From Aquatica leii (lineage: Eukaryota; Arthropoda; Insecta; Coleoptera; Lampyridae), in assembly GCA_035610365.1 (NCBI GenBank), contig CM069432.1:240836104-240900103 (forward strand): a stretch of DNA of 64,000 bases. The letters run 5' to 3'. Under the pieces are notes generated by a model. That model searched no databases, was not told the origin of the DNA, and worked only from the letters and a program-made list of their open reading frames with translations. Positions 31,576 through 43,800 of the stretch are shown here, one piece after another. Made by a program: the position numbers and the translations under genes. How positions within the stretch are numbered: the stretch's first letter is position 1; each line of letters begins with the position of its first letter.

Positions 31576-32445
31576 CCCGCGGATCTAATTCTGCAATTGC
31601 TATAATTATTTTTCAGCACTGCTCCGTGAAATTAAGATTTATTTTATTTTTTAAACATAAAACAAATCATAAGAAATATTATGTTTAATAATAATAAACA
31701 TTGAATCCGAAAAAAACAAAAATGAAGTTAAATTGGGCACCACTGCAAGTTCCAACTTTGTTTCATCTCAGCGTTTCAGCGTTTCGTTACATGAATCTTC
31801 GAATCAAGCATCCTATAAGTATTTTCAACAATAAAAATTCTTAATTATATTTACATGGCAATCATTACTAATGTTGTTACCTACAAAAAGATGTTGCTGA
31901 AGAACTGTGTATCAAAATGTAACATAAACGATGTTTTTACTCGGTGCTCAGTGGTAAAGGGGGTAAGTTAGATCAAAAATAGAAATAAATATTTGAAAAT
32001 TTCAAATACGAAAATCAAAGTCAAAAATCAGCAAGAGCGCCATGTGAAGGGCGAATACAGTCCAAATAGAACTTACCTTTGGAGTGTATCAATACTAAAA
32101 TCTAAAATTATAAAGTAACACGATATGTATCGGGTCGTTTAGAATAGAAGTTTGTTGCAGTTTAAAAATAAAATATAACATTTATTGAATTAAAATAAAA
32201 ATTAACCGCATTCATATACATTTAAAATAATTGAAATCAAAACAGAGTAGAAGCAACGAAAGTACTTAAATAATGTTACAATTGATAGAAATAAAATAAA
32301 ATAACACAATGAAGAAAATAATTTAGGATAAATTCTTAATTCTCAGATACCTTAGTTAGTTCCTTTCTCTTACAATTTATGTAGTAAAACACAAGTTAAT
32401 AAAGTAAACTATAATGGAAAAGAACAAAAAAATACATTCTGAGTA

Positions 32446-33910
32446 AAAAAAAAGAAAATCATGATTCATTAGACTCAAAATCTTTTTTTGTTTCAAATTT
32501 GCTCATGACTCCCGCTTTGATTTTTCTAACTTAATTTTAGTTTTTTGTGTACAAATAAAAGTGGCTGCCTCCGTAGTGATTTTGACTGCTCCTTCTACAA
32601 CTTGGATGCATAACAATTAAACGTTTGAACTCGCCGAGCAACCAGAACATGTTGCCTTTCATCTGTCATCATCACGAGCAGCAAATTTTCGTGATGGGTA
32701 AAGTACCTATTCCTTTGAATTACACCGTCTATGATTATTTCAGGTTGTATGGTTTTTAATGTCAAACCAAGTTGGTGCATAAACTGTTACTATAAACGTT
32801 GCTAACACGATCAAATTTTCGGTGGGATTTTTTCTTCCTACATATAGACGTAAAATGCGATTTGTGCAAGTTAGCCATCTTTCATGAGGAAGCTTCCCGG
32901 GTGATTACTGAGCCAAGTCATCCGAAACAAAACTATTTATTACAGCTGAAACAACTCTAAGTAAGTAAAACTAGTCTGTTTTCAAATCACTAGTTATTGG
33001 AAGGAGTGATACCTCAATTCTCAATGATGAAATGGGCAGATTCAATTCTTTTTGCAGATCCAGTGATGGACACTACGTAACTTAAATAAATGAATCTTGA
33101 CTCTTGTACTAAGGAAATACGTCTTTTATCATTATGTCCATGTTTTTTAACTATTGATACTGTTTTGTTTTTTCTTTTGTCAAAGTAGACAGCTGCTATA
33201 TCAAAAATGCAGTTTGGTTCCATGACAATCTCATGCACCTTGACATTTGCTGTTGCAGCTCTATCAGAACGCCATATCTATCGTCTCTAAAACCGTAGGC
33301 AATTTTATTGGCAGTGACTTTAACTGCTTCCTTTTCGACTGCTTCCATTTTAATTTTAACTGAATTATACGATGATCACGTATCTTTTGAGTCATCTGCG
33401 GTCATGGTGGCATGGCTGGTTGACAGTTTTTTTTTAGAACTTTTGTGACAGAAATAACCAGTCTTCCGATCATCATTCGCCGCAAAGTTTTTTGATCTGC
33501 AAGGAAACCCTATTCATTTCTGAGCACCTTTCTCTCTTTAGAACGGCGGCATAAATCAAAATTTATACATTAGCGCGATGGTATATAGAAAAAAGATGTC
33601 TAGGTATTCGAAAAGACGCTAGTTTGTCTTTAAAGTGTTTTTTTAGATTTTTGTATATTTATACATTTAAGGTAATAAGCTTTTAGCATTTATATGATTC
33701 TAGTGCTTACAGTTGGAACTGAAGCCGTTTTTCATATTTCTTCAATATTGGAATCCACTATGTTTGTTATTTCTGAGATCGTCGGCTCTTTGGGCTGTTC
33801 TTGTTGTGATTTTGACTGATATCTTGTCCATTCATAATATTTCATCACATCTTTATAAGTAGGTTTTCAATTCAGCAGTATCACCGAAGAGCGTACATTT
33901 TGAGAAACGA
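32446..33910 (-). pseudogene. Degenerate copy of a multicopy arthropod gene of unknown function
   Basis: In order on the minus strand: LNWKPTYKDVMKYYEWTRYQ and PTISEITNIVDSNIEEI (about 33,872-33,735), KIAYGFRDDRYGVLIELQQQ (about 33,309-33,250), ERWLTCTNRILRLYVGRKNP (about 32,892-32,833), LIVLATFIVTVYAPTWFDIK (about 32,820-32,760), VIQRNRYFTHHENLLLVMMT (about 32,727-32,668), and EGAVKITTEAATF (about 32,585). I recognise this order as a repetitive protein seen annotated as uncharacterised in several arthropods, with no assigned enzymatic domain. Many frame changes and stops, so clearly a pseudogene. It may belong to a transposon whose transposase type is not evident, or be a retro-copied gene. 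The family assignment is from memory and uncertain. Confidence 0.5.
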
Positions 33911-35107
33911 CGCGTATTATCCATATTAAATTAACTGTTATTTGTAATATTCGTAACCAAGAATTTACTTTCACTAATTAAAATGCATCAGTAGCAGATG
34001 AGTTACAAGCTAAAATACTTACAGCGCTTCTCTTCCGCGTGCCTCTTACGCCATTTTATATTTCGTGAAATATAATATGTAATGAATTTTATTAGTAGTT
34101 GATTTAATAACACAACTAAAATAGGAAAATTAAAATTAAGTGCCTTATACCTCACTTACAGATTCCACAATTTATCATAAAAATTTATCTTTTTTTTTAA
34201 CTTGGATAGCTTTGTGGAGACTTTGAACATTAACAAATCTCAACATTATTTTGGATGTGTTAGTTTAATACAAAATGACAACTTTTGGCCACTATTAAAA
34301 ATGAAAAAAGTTAATTTTGCTCCACGTTACTGTACATACATAGATAATTGAATATAATATAAATAAACTTCTATAGATAACTAATGATTAATAAAGCTTT
34401 AATTCCTACTTCAATGATTAAAATGTGTGCAAAATTTATTATATATTTGCTTAATAAACTTACAGGATAATTTAATGTATTTCTAAATAAAAAAAAACAT
34501 TACACAAGAAACTTAAATGAACACAAACAATGTTAAATAAATTATACAGCCAATTACCTACCTGTTCTGAACAAGCAAATAAAGGAATTGATTCATCATT
34601 TCTTTATTTACCTTCAAAACGTATAATTTAAAGAAATAATGAGATTATGTTGGAATAAAACCGACAACGGTGCTTTAATTCCCTAATTCGATAACCGCTT
34701 TAAAGTGTTAATACGGTGTATGCTTGGGATTATGCATTATTTCCATTGAATTGTTTCTGATATAAGTTGTTCAAATAATTAATTATATAACAACAGTTTT
34801 TATAACTTACACAACAGAGTTAGTTTTGCTATATTTAATTTGATATTAAACAAGAATCAAAAACTTTTTTTTTTAATTATTCTTACATAAATTGTTGTTG
34901 CAATCAAATTTTAAAAAGTTATATTGTATTTAATTATATTATATTACTTTTTTCTAAAAACGTATCTATTTTGACTTATATTTACACGTTCCACGACTTC
35001 CACGTGTTAAAAAATACATTTTTAATTCTTGATAATTTAGAAAAATAAACAAACTGATTGTGGTACCATCGACAACTGTCTTATAAACTTTTTTAGATTG
35101 TATAGTA
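33911..35107. other. Gene-free AT-rich stretch
   Basis: No coding or repeat structure recognised on either strand. Confidence 0.55.
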
Positions 35108-35947
35108 CACGCCGCTCATTGGAATCACGGATAATGTTATCAATCGGGTAATGTTATCCACTTTATTAAAGATCGGGCCCAGCTGGACGTATGTTACTAC
35201 ATAGAAGAAACGCCGTTTATAGTAATCATAATTTCAGTTTATGTTATCAATTTTCCTCTCAGGTTTGTTTCTATATACAAACAAAAACCTATTTTGCATG
35301 AATTTTTAGCTGAATTTTTATTAAACCTTTGTTTCGAGTGAAAAATTATATCATTGTATCCTAAAAATACCTGTTTTGTATGTTTAGCTTTATTATTGTT
35401 GTTTATTTATTGAAGTATTTTGATTGTAATATTACATCATTTAAACATCTCTAAATACGTTATCTTCGAGAATTAACTTAGAAGGCATATGCGTTCTTAG
35501 AATAGCAACTTCATTTAACTACGTCTTATGTGATAACGTTATTTTGTATTCATTTTTATTTACAGTGTCTGCAATACATACTGAGAAGCAATGTGTAGTT
35601 TTTAGAATAGTGAATTAATCATCATAACGTTGTTTTTCATTCCCTTTTGTTAACGGTGTCAACAAACTATTTAATTTTATCTGTAATTTTCGATCTATTT
35701 GGCTCAAAATTTTGATTTATTTAAACGTTTTGTAAAAATTTTTAATTTGACATTTTCTGATTGTATTCATCCTATTATTTCATCTTCTAAATTAACAACT
35801 TGTTAATCAGATACGCGCTGTATGTATTTACTGCTTTTCAATAAACATTTATTTTTTTTCTAAACTTGTTTGTTTCTAAACTATTGTTATCATTCGGTTT
35901 GTGTTATCAAAATCTCATGTCCCAACGTGATTTTATTAAGCGGCGTG
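35108..35947. mobile_element. Non-autonomous TIR element with atgttatc subterminal repeats
   Basis: The left end cacgccgctcattggaatca (35,108 on) pairs with the right end, whose complement reads cacgccgcttaataaaatca, giving about 22 bp of imperfect terminal inverted repeat. TA precedes the left end; CA follows the right end, possibly a mutated TA. The word tgttatc or its complement occurs at least three times near the left end and again near the right end, as in pogo/Tigger-type MITEs. The 840-bp interior has no coding capacity. Confidence 0.6.
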
Positions 35948-36449
35948 CATTGTACTAGCGAAGAATAAATGATTGGTATAAAATTTAGTTTGTCTTATAA
36001 ACCCAAATAAGAATGTTATCTGCTTTATAAAAGGTTGTAGCGCTCTAAAATCCCGTATATGTTAAAATTTTTATAATTTTGATTGTATTTTTTCACCTAG
36101 GCTTAGTTTAGAAAAGGTTGACGCAGTGTCGGCGCTAGCTGGCAAATAGTATTACTTTTTATTTAAAAATGTAATTCTTGATACTCAAAATTTTCTGTCT
36201 CAAGAAATAGAAAAATCTTGTAATTATTATGTTGCATGTACACAAGCTTTTGTTAATAGAAAGAAAATTGCATAGTCACACATTTTATGGTGTCTCCTTC
36301 TACTGAATGTTTTTGATACAATCACATACTAAGAGGCATAGAAATTAGAACAACTAGTAATTATTCGTTTATTTCAATGATATATTGTATTCATGTTTAT
36401 TACGTTAAGATACGGAAACGATCAAAATTTGAATGGAATCGGACAGATA
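35948..36449. other. Gene-free stretch
   Basis: No coding motif or clear repeat seen, apart from gaatgttatctgc at about 36,012, an outlying copy of the neighbouring element's word. Confidence 0.5.
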
Positions 36450-36735
36450 GAAACTGAGCAAAATTAGTAACGGTTTTGTCCTCCATGCTGTGCTATGCAC
36501 TCATTGTCACGTTTGGGCATACTCTGAATGAGATAATCAAGTTTTCCTGGTGAGTCTCATTCTATCCTACCTATACGGCATTACATTCTGCTATAGTCTG
36601 TAAGAAATAAGATCAAACTCAATCGTTTACCCATAATGTCCTAGACGTCCTCAATTGGTAAAACATCTAGAGATCTTGGCGGCCAAAGTAGCAAATCGAT
36701 TTGATTCCGCTCGAAGAGGTGTAACACTAGAAATA
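36450..36735 (-). pseudogene. Tc1-like transposase C-terminal relic
   Basis: The minus strand reads LLLWPPRSLDVLPIEDV, stop (Trp expected), DIMGKRLS (about 36,700-36,628), then DYLIQSMPKRDNECIAQHGG and QNRY (about 36,540-36,472). These are the SPDLNPIE..WD catalytic block (here SLDVLPIE) and the SMPRR...GG.T.Y end of Tc1-family transposases. The rest of the gene is gone. The following aaattagtaacg tail may be its 3' terminus. Confidence 0.7.
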
Positions 36736-36878
36736 CGGATGCGGTCACAACAACCGACCTCAATTTTAATTTGCTTGTAATTTTTTCCATCGTTCCAATG
36801 TGACTAATGATATATTTTCTTAGAAATTTTTGTATGCATTGTGCATGTAATTGCTTTACATATTATAATTACCTTTAA

Positions 36879-39260
36879 CCCTTAAGTAGTTTCAAACACT
36901 TACGGTAAGGCAGGGTCAAAAATGACCCCAACTTTCTTACCTCGTAAAATTTTTGTTATAACTTATTTAACTAAAAACAATATATATATATATATGTACA
37001 CTTTGCTAACCCTTTTGAGAAATAAAAAAATATATAAGTGTTTAAAATTAATTTAATTCATAAAAATAAAGTGAAGAAAAAAAATGTAGAAAATTAAGAG
37101 TAACTCATAAAATCAGCAACTTGGATACTAATTTTTTTTTCTAACTCAGTGTTTCGATCTCGATTTAAGGGTAATTGGGCTTAAGTATTCTATAAAAAAT
37201 ATTAATATAAACATAACAGAAAAAAAACTGTCACTAACGATTCGTACCTTACGCTTCCTCACAATTTTGGCATATAGTAGTTGTCCTGCTGTGAATTTTG
37301 CAGATGTGGCGACTACAACTACTACATAAAAGGCTTTCTTTTTTCTGGGAATATAGGCAGATGAAACATCTTACCCTTTTAACTCTACGTACTCCCGTAG
37401 ATTCAGGAGGCTAAGGCTCTCTGACAGGTTCTGTTATATTAGCCATCCTACAAATGACAGTACGTAGTTTTCTAGGTATGGATTTTTTATAAACTCGACG
37501 CATCAGCTGCTTTTGAATAAGATCACATCCTAAGATGGTCAGAAACTCTCTTTGCATCGTTTTGTTTTGGGTAATATCATTGAAAATTATGGTAGAATTT
37601 ACTCCTGCGATATCCATTATTCGAAACCAGATGACCTGGGTCCAATGTCTTGTTCGTCTTTCAACCTTATAGTTCGAACACTTTTAGTCAAGAGAATCCA
37701 CACCGCCTTTTGTCGAATTATAAAAATGTATAATTTTGGGCTTGTCGTTATCATAAACGGTGTCAGTGTGGTGCATGGAAGACAAGAGTATGACGGCACG
37801 ATTTTTTTTTTGGGACATATGAAGTAAGGATGAAATCTTTACTAAAACCAAAAATAGACGACTTCTCAGCTCGTTCTTTCTTTGGCAAAAACGAAGGTGG
37901 AAGTTCACGCTTGTTTTTTCTCATAGTGCCAACAAATGTGAGTTTATGTTTTTGCAGTTCGGTGACTAGCTGCAACGACGTGTACCAATTTTCCGCAGTA
38001 ATATTTCTGTTTAAATACTGGCGGAATAAGAGCAAGCACATCCAATGTGGGAACAGCCAGTTTTCTGGGATTGATTATGTGCGTATTTTTACCCGTGTAG
38101 ATGAAACCATTGAATAAGTAGTGCGTCCTAGCATCACACAAACATTGCATCTTGATGCCATATTTATCTGGCTTGTCTTTTAGATACATTCTGAAGCTGC
38201 ATCTGCCTCGAAATGCTATTAGCATTTCGTCGATAGTTAGGTATTCACCACAACTATAATTAGATTGACAATTGATAATAAAGAGATTGTATATTTCTGA
38301 TATTGCTGCAAGCTTATCTCCATTACTTAGCCTTTCTAACCTGGTTGTTTTGTCGTCAAACCGTAGGGCACAAAGTAAAAAATTGAAACGTTGAGACATA
38401 GTTGATCGAAAAATATCTCGTCCTGTTCCGTTTGTAGCAAATAAAGATTTTAGATCTTCATGATTTGACTCGAAAACTCCCTCCTAAATATAGAAATCCT
38501 AGAAATGCTTTAATTTCAATCATGTCAGTATGCTTAGTAAACTGACAAGAAAGATTATGAAAATTATATTTTTCGGATATTCCTGTGATTTGTGGATTCG
38601 TATGTTCTAAGAGAATATTCAGAATACCTGCATCAATTAGACATTCCCACGATTGCACCGGTGTGGATTGTTTGGTGAGACGCGCTTTGACTCTAACGCC
38701 TGGCAAATGGGTCGCAATGTTGCTAGCACGTGTTCTACTGGGCGCAGGAGGTGTTGTTGCCCATTTGAATTTGTTTTTTACGTAGAAATACGTTTTGTTT
38801 CCGTTACCGTCGTCGACTTGGTCTAACTCATCGCCACTCTCATCGTCAGATGTATCACCAATCTCTACGTCTGAATTGGTATCGTGGACGCTATGTTCGT
38901 TAAGATCATCGGAGAACTCACTGCCATCACTTAAACCATTATCAATTATATCTTGAACAATCGCATTAGGTTCATCCTGTGTCAAAACGTCTCTGTTTCC
39001 GCTTACACCAGCCATTTTAAAACTTATACACTATCTACAGTTTCTGTTACACTCACAGTATGGCAGGGTCAAAACTGACCCTAAGTTGCCAAAAGCGCTG
39101 CAAAAACACAACTGAAAGAAATCAAATTCTGTACTTAAGTAAAAGCCTACTTAACTAGAGAACACACGAAAGCGCGGTTAATGCCACCTATATTTAAGTA
39201 GCGTAATCACAAATTGAAATTCGGTAGGGTCAAAATTGACCCCTCCATACTACTTAAGGG
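36879..39260 (-). mobile_element. piggyBac element with TTAA target sites and perfect 12-bp TIRs
   Basis: Flanked by TTAA at 36,875-36,878 and 39,261-39,264. The ends are cccttaagtagt and its exact complement. Total 2,382 bp with one transposase gene on the minus strand. Three copies of an internal palindrome, gggtca-N4-tgaccc, lie near the ends (36,913; 39,066; 39,227). They are probably subterminal recognition sites. Ends are intact while the gene is frameshifted, so this copy could only move if transposase were supplied elsewhere. Confidence 0.92.
37249..39015 (-). pseudogene. piggyBac transposase, frameshifted
   Basis: Starts at ATG 39,015 with an acidic N-terminus (DLNEHSVHDTNSDVEIGDTS). 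DDE/D domain: FTKHTDMIEIKAFLGFLYLG, frame change, VFESNHEDLKSLFATNGTGR, SQRFNFLLCALRFDDKTTR, then YLTIDEMLIAFRGRCSFRMY (first catalytic Asp). After a second frame change comes NITAENWYTSLQLVTELQKH, where the second catalytic Asp (normally DN.YTS) reads Glu. After a third comes STKGGVDSLD (third Asp). The C-terminus is a Cys-rich domain, RCFICLYSQKKESLLCSSCS then ICKIHSRTTTICQNC, typical of piggyBac for DNA binding. I count at least four frame changes. Length without them would be about 585 residues, normal for the family. Confidence 0.9.
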
Positions 39261-39424
39261 TTAAGTACGGTTGCGGTCATTATGACCTATAATCTGCATG
39301 CTTTGAAAAATTTTATTTGTATTAATCGCTAATTATGATTCTAAGCTAGTGAAATAGTTTCAAATAATGATATTTTCAATAACTACACACTTCCTAGAAA
39401 TACACTGTATCAAGAACTTTAGTT

Positions 39425-39890
39425 ACTTCACGTTCAAGATGTCGAAATATCTTACTAAAGCCAAACTGTAATATTAAATTGATAATTTAGCTTTATACGA
39501 TTCCGACAGCGATAATCATAGAGATAATAGTGGAGAGTCATCAGAGGAGAATCCTCGTACGTTTTGAAAGATGCATTGTTGAGCACTAGTAGTGATGATG
39601 TGAATTTATTTAACTGAGCGTACTAAATGGAAAATTTTGAACGATTTGAATAACTAATCATTTGATGACTAAGAGAAGAAGTTGGGATTTGCTACCGGAT
39701 ATGCTAAACGAAACGCTGAGAATACTTGCAAAAGTTCTTGGTGGCGTCATGTTTATAATTTTATACTGCGTAATGTTAGAAAGTGTATTGAAGCTGACGC
39801 AAGTAGAAAATTTGGTGGCAGCTCATGGACAATTTCTCTAAAACAATTAGACACGTTTATATCAGAAATAAATTCAACCAAATAAAGTTA
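39425..39890 (+). pseudogene. piggyBac-like transposase N-terminal fragment, second family
   Basis: An acidic stretch, LYDSDSDNHRDNSGESSEEN (about 39,492-39,552), is followed after stops by SSWWRHVYNFILRNVRKCIE and GGSSWTISLKQLDTFISEI (about 39,737-39,876). The acidic leader plus the W...L.EL..FI.. pattern resemble the beginning of some piggyBac-like transposases, different from the one next door. No catalytic residues remain. The assignment rests on this short pattern. Confidence 0.5.
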
Positions 39891-40112
39891 TTTATTCGAT
39901 TCAACTTAAAATCAACTCGTCGAGATTGTTAAAAATCGGCTAAGTTTGTTGCAGTATCTGAAGTATGTAAGTATATAATTAAAGTTTATTTTTTTCCATT
40001 AATTCTTTTAATAACTCTAAATGGGTTTTATTATATTTTTTTATTTTATTTTTTAATAAATCTCAAAACGTTCCCATTCTTTTAAATTTTTTTGTTTTAA
40101 TAAACGCTACAT

Positions 40113-40136
40113 GTTTCGACTTAGTGTCATCTTCAG
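40113..40136 (-). ncRNA. Hammerhead-like core next to the NOF-like MULE
   Basis: The minus strand reads ctgaagatgacactaagtcg then aaac. Box CUGANGA is present, followed by an extra base, a 3-bp stem II (gac/gtc) with a 5-nt loop, and GAAAC. Stem II is short and the extra base matches the pattern of the other PLE-type motifs here. It probably marks another retroelement terminus. Activity is doubtful. Confidence 0.35.
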
Positions 40137-40150
40137 GCGTATAATTAGAA

Positions 40151-40835
40151 TTGAAAAATCAAACTTCAAATATTAACTTTAAAAATAATAAATATAAAAA
40201 TCAATATATAATCAAATTAACCACCCTGAAGTTGCATTTGAATTTGAAAAAACAAATGCATTTGAATTTGAAACATGAAATACGTTTGAATTAGACAATT
40301 CTTAAACATGTAGCAGTTATAGAAAATACTTCATTTTCAATATAGTTTATACATTAATAATTTACCTAGACGGATAAATAATCCAAGTGCCGTCAGAAAG
40401 TAACAATTAAAAAAATATTAACTTTTATACAAAAATTTACATCATGAAAATTTAAAATCGATTTTTTTCAAAAATACGGAACTGTAATAGCACAGATTTT
40501 TTATATGATGTAAGTGATACCCTGCTCTAACAAACTTATTTTAAATGCTGCAAGCTGCTAGAATAGAAACATCATACAAAACGTATGAACAATTCGAGAA
40601 ATAATAGCTACTAATGATTATTAAAATTTAAATTAGACTGTATTTCTTCAGAATTATTAGTGATGCTTACTCTATAACAGGTTTAAACACAAATAAGTCA
40701 AAATAAAGTCAAAATGTATATATTTTATAAGAAATACACAAGTAAATAATGTCATTAGTAATCGTTAAATTTTTGTCGCTTAAAAATCAGTTTTTAAATT
40801 TGCAAAGGATATCGTTGACATAATACGCACAAAAA
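40151..40835 (-). repeat. 3' arm of the NOF-like MULE, inverted copy at 47.4-48.3 kb
   Basis: This segment, including the last codons of the PHD-like finger, matches 47,425-48,265 in reverse complement once the 248-bp PLE insertion there is removed. Shared blocks include aatttgaaaaaacaaatgca, acctagacggataaat and gtgccgtcagaaagtaacaa. The inner part has an indel of about 30-60 bp. It is either a long terminal inverted repeat, as in foldback elements, or two element copies in opposite orientation. Confidence 0.75.
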
Positions 40836-43800
40836 AGTTTTTGAACTACGTAGTTACTTCGCTTCACTCAAAAATTTATGATGTAGAAATCTTCCACAAC
40901 TCTCGCATTTTATTTTTTGGCAATCTTTATATTCCATTTGCCACAAGTTAAACAATTGTTTTGCATATTTATTTAGTTCTTTAATATAAGTGATCTTATT
41001 TGAGATCTGTATTTTTTTATATCTAAGTAAGATTTTTCAGTGACTGGTTTATTTTTTAAAATTCTAACTGCATTGTATATTGCAAATATCCCGCAACTGT
41101 TACTATCTGATTGTTTTTCAGAATTTGCTAGCTCAATTTTAAAATTATGAATTAAAAACTAATCACCATGATATGATTTATGACGATCACTAAAGTATTT
41201 TTCTAGATAAAATCTGATGCTGAGTAGATTTCTCAACTCTATAGGATTACGACCAGAATCGTGAACAAAAATAATTTTTTTTTAAATATTCAATTCCAAT
41301 ATAATCCAATGATTATTGTTTTACAAATAAGGCAGTACAATTAATGCGCAATCAATTAACTCAGTTTTGTTGATGACAAACTGTTCCGGAACAGGTTTCA
41401 TGGTATGTCTCATAATATAAAATGTGTATTCCGACGGTATATAGAAAATTGCAGAGTTGTAATCGTTTTGAATTTGCATTTCGACACACGCATCAATAAT
41501 TTTTCCGAATAGCCAATTATTGGCATCTAACGTTCTATAATCTTCACCATATATGTAAATGTCCGGAATATTTACTAATGTGATGAAAAATTTTATGTTG
41601 TATAATTGTAACAACATAATGAGTGGCGTTATTTTTTTCGTTTCTTTCTTTTTTCCAATTTGGCATATAGTAAATTGGAATTGGTACTAAATTAGACTTA
41701 GTGGTGTTACTACATTCACCAGATTTTAATTTTGTTAAACATTCTGTTTTTGTATTAGCTTTTAATTTTTTGGAAGCTTGATTTGGCTAACGTCCGTTTC
41801 CTTTTGATTTTCTTTTAGGTGTTTTTTTCATTATTAAAATAATGAAAATCAAAGTAAGTATATTTTTTTGGGTGCTTTTTTTTCCAAAACTCTTGATAAT
41901 CTACAAGGCTTTTATTTTGTTCCGCATTTCTTTTTTGAAATTTGGGAAAATTTTCTTTTTCTGTACAAAGACTATCGACTCTTTCTTTAAGTTTTTCAAC
42001 AAAGCGACCGGCTTTGTCTCTTAGTTCTGACAACATTCCTTGTTTTATTTCGTTAAACCAATTTTCTATACGAGAATTAGACATTCTATCATTACTATCA
42101 TTGAGAAGCACAGCAGTCCACATCGGCAGTAAAGATAAATAATTTTCTGTAAATAGAAAAAGTAATTTTTCTTCGTAAAATGGATTTTCTTCGTATGTTT
42201 TGTTCTCATTAGTGATGATAATTGAACGTTGTTATACATTTTAAAAAAATATGTGAAAAATGGACTGTTGCGCCTAATTGTAGCCTTTTCTTGAAAGTAA
42301 GTTTCTTTATAATTAGAGGAATCACATGTTTCATGTACGTTTTCTGTTATTGTAGGTACTTTTTCTAAAACTCGACATACATACTTCAGGAGTATTGTAC
42401 CTATTTAACATTACAACACACAAGTTAGTAAAAATCTGTTCGGCTTCCTGTAAAGATCTTGTACCAATAAGATTTGCAACATTGTTCAAAATAAAATGTT
42501 TAAATTTAAGATTTTTTGTAATATTTTTTAATTTTCTGCTGATTATGTGCAAAAAATGTGCACAACATAAATGAATAGTAACGCATTTAAAAAAATCGTG
42601 TACTATACTTCCATTTAGATAAGCAAATGTTACCTCTAAATATTTCAAAATTGTCATTTGGTTACAAAAAAATACAAATGAAATCATGGATGCCCAACTG
42701 AAGTCGATTACAACTTTTTGGAATAAGGGCCATCTACTACCAACAAAATGCTTATATTTTAAAAGAAAGCAACATGCTGTAGCGGTGTCGTGTTGACTAC
42801 TAACTAACTCCAATAATGGAATTATACTACCAAATATATCGATAACACCGCAATAATAGTATATTCGATTTTCCTTGTTGTCTTTATTTGGTGGTCGAAC
42901 AACTTGACCAGTAGAATCAAAGTATAATATCTGAATAGAATTTCGATTGACTAAATTAATTTGTCTTTTGAAAATAGATGTACCTGTAATGGTAAACTTA
43001 ATTGTTGTATGTACTGTTTAGCTTTATCACAGGTACGATCTAATTTAAACCTTTGGTACAAATCAATAATGTCATCATGTGATAGGTCGTTTTCGGTTAG
43101 TTTTTCGGATCTCGCTTTTTGTAACACTGTTAATTTTTTCAATGCCCCAAAATTGCCTGCATTAGCAGTCTTCATCGGTCTCTTTAAGTAAAGCTAAATG
43201 CAAATTTCGGGGTTTTCGTGTAGTCAATTCTTTTTTGATTAATTTTTTTTCTACGCCATTTAGTTGGTAATATTGCGGTGTACTTAATTGATTAATGGTA
43301 ATTTTATTGGTGTAAATTCTAACATATTTTTTTATCACTTATTTTTGCATTTATTTTATAGTGTCTGCAATGGTTATATTTACATTTTGCGTAGTCAACG
43401 AAAGAAACTTTTTTGCGAAATTGTAAACCTTTAAAAGTAAATGTACAGAAATTATTTTTTGATTTTAAAGAATTTTTAAATTCGAAGTGAAATTTGGAAG
43501 AATCAAATTTATCATTTTCGTCACAATAATTATGCTAATTCAATATCAAATCAAGAACATGATATTTAAACAAAAATGGTCTACCTCTTTTAAATTTATG
43601 TTTTTGAAAAGATAATTTTGCAAACCAGGCACTAGAATCTTCTTTATCTGATAAACTTATTGGTTTTATTGATGTTTGTGAAAAAGAAGTTTGAGGTTCG
43701 TTGCTGCTAACGTTAGAACTATTTAGTAATTTTGATGTTTTTTTATTAGATTGCATAACACATTTTATATTAGATTTACTATATTGCACAAATTGATCAG

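Larger units (their letters stand above)
30111..32445. other. Gene-free stretch with inverted-repeat debris
   Basis: No coding motifs recognised. Contains the perfect hairpin at 30,305-30,347, further copies of the word cgtcagtaac nearby (30,358), and a MITE-like inverted repeat at about 31,300-31,575. A frame at 30,192-30,428 simply spans the hairpin and repeats. Confidence 0.5.

Noticed and set aside
37552..38117. Overlapping plus-strand frames across the piggyBac
   Set aside because: They are antisense to the piggyBac transposase and have no motifs of their own.
36733..39290. Similarity between tacggatgcggtca (36,733) and tacggttgcggtca (39,264) as element ends
   Set aside because: Both are in the same orientation, the match is about 14 bp, and neither has a duplication; too weak to define an element.
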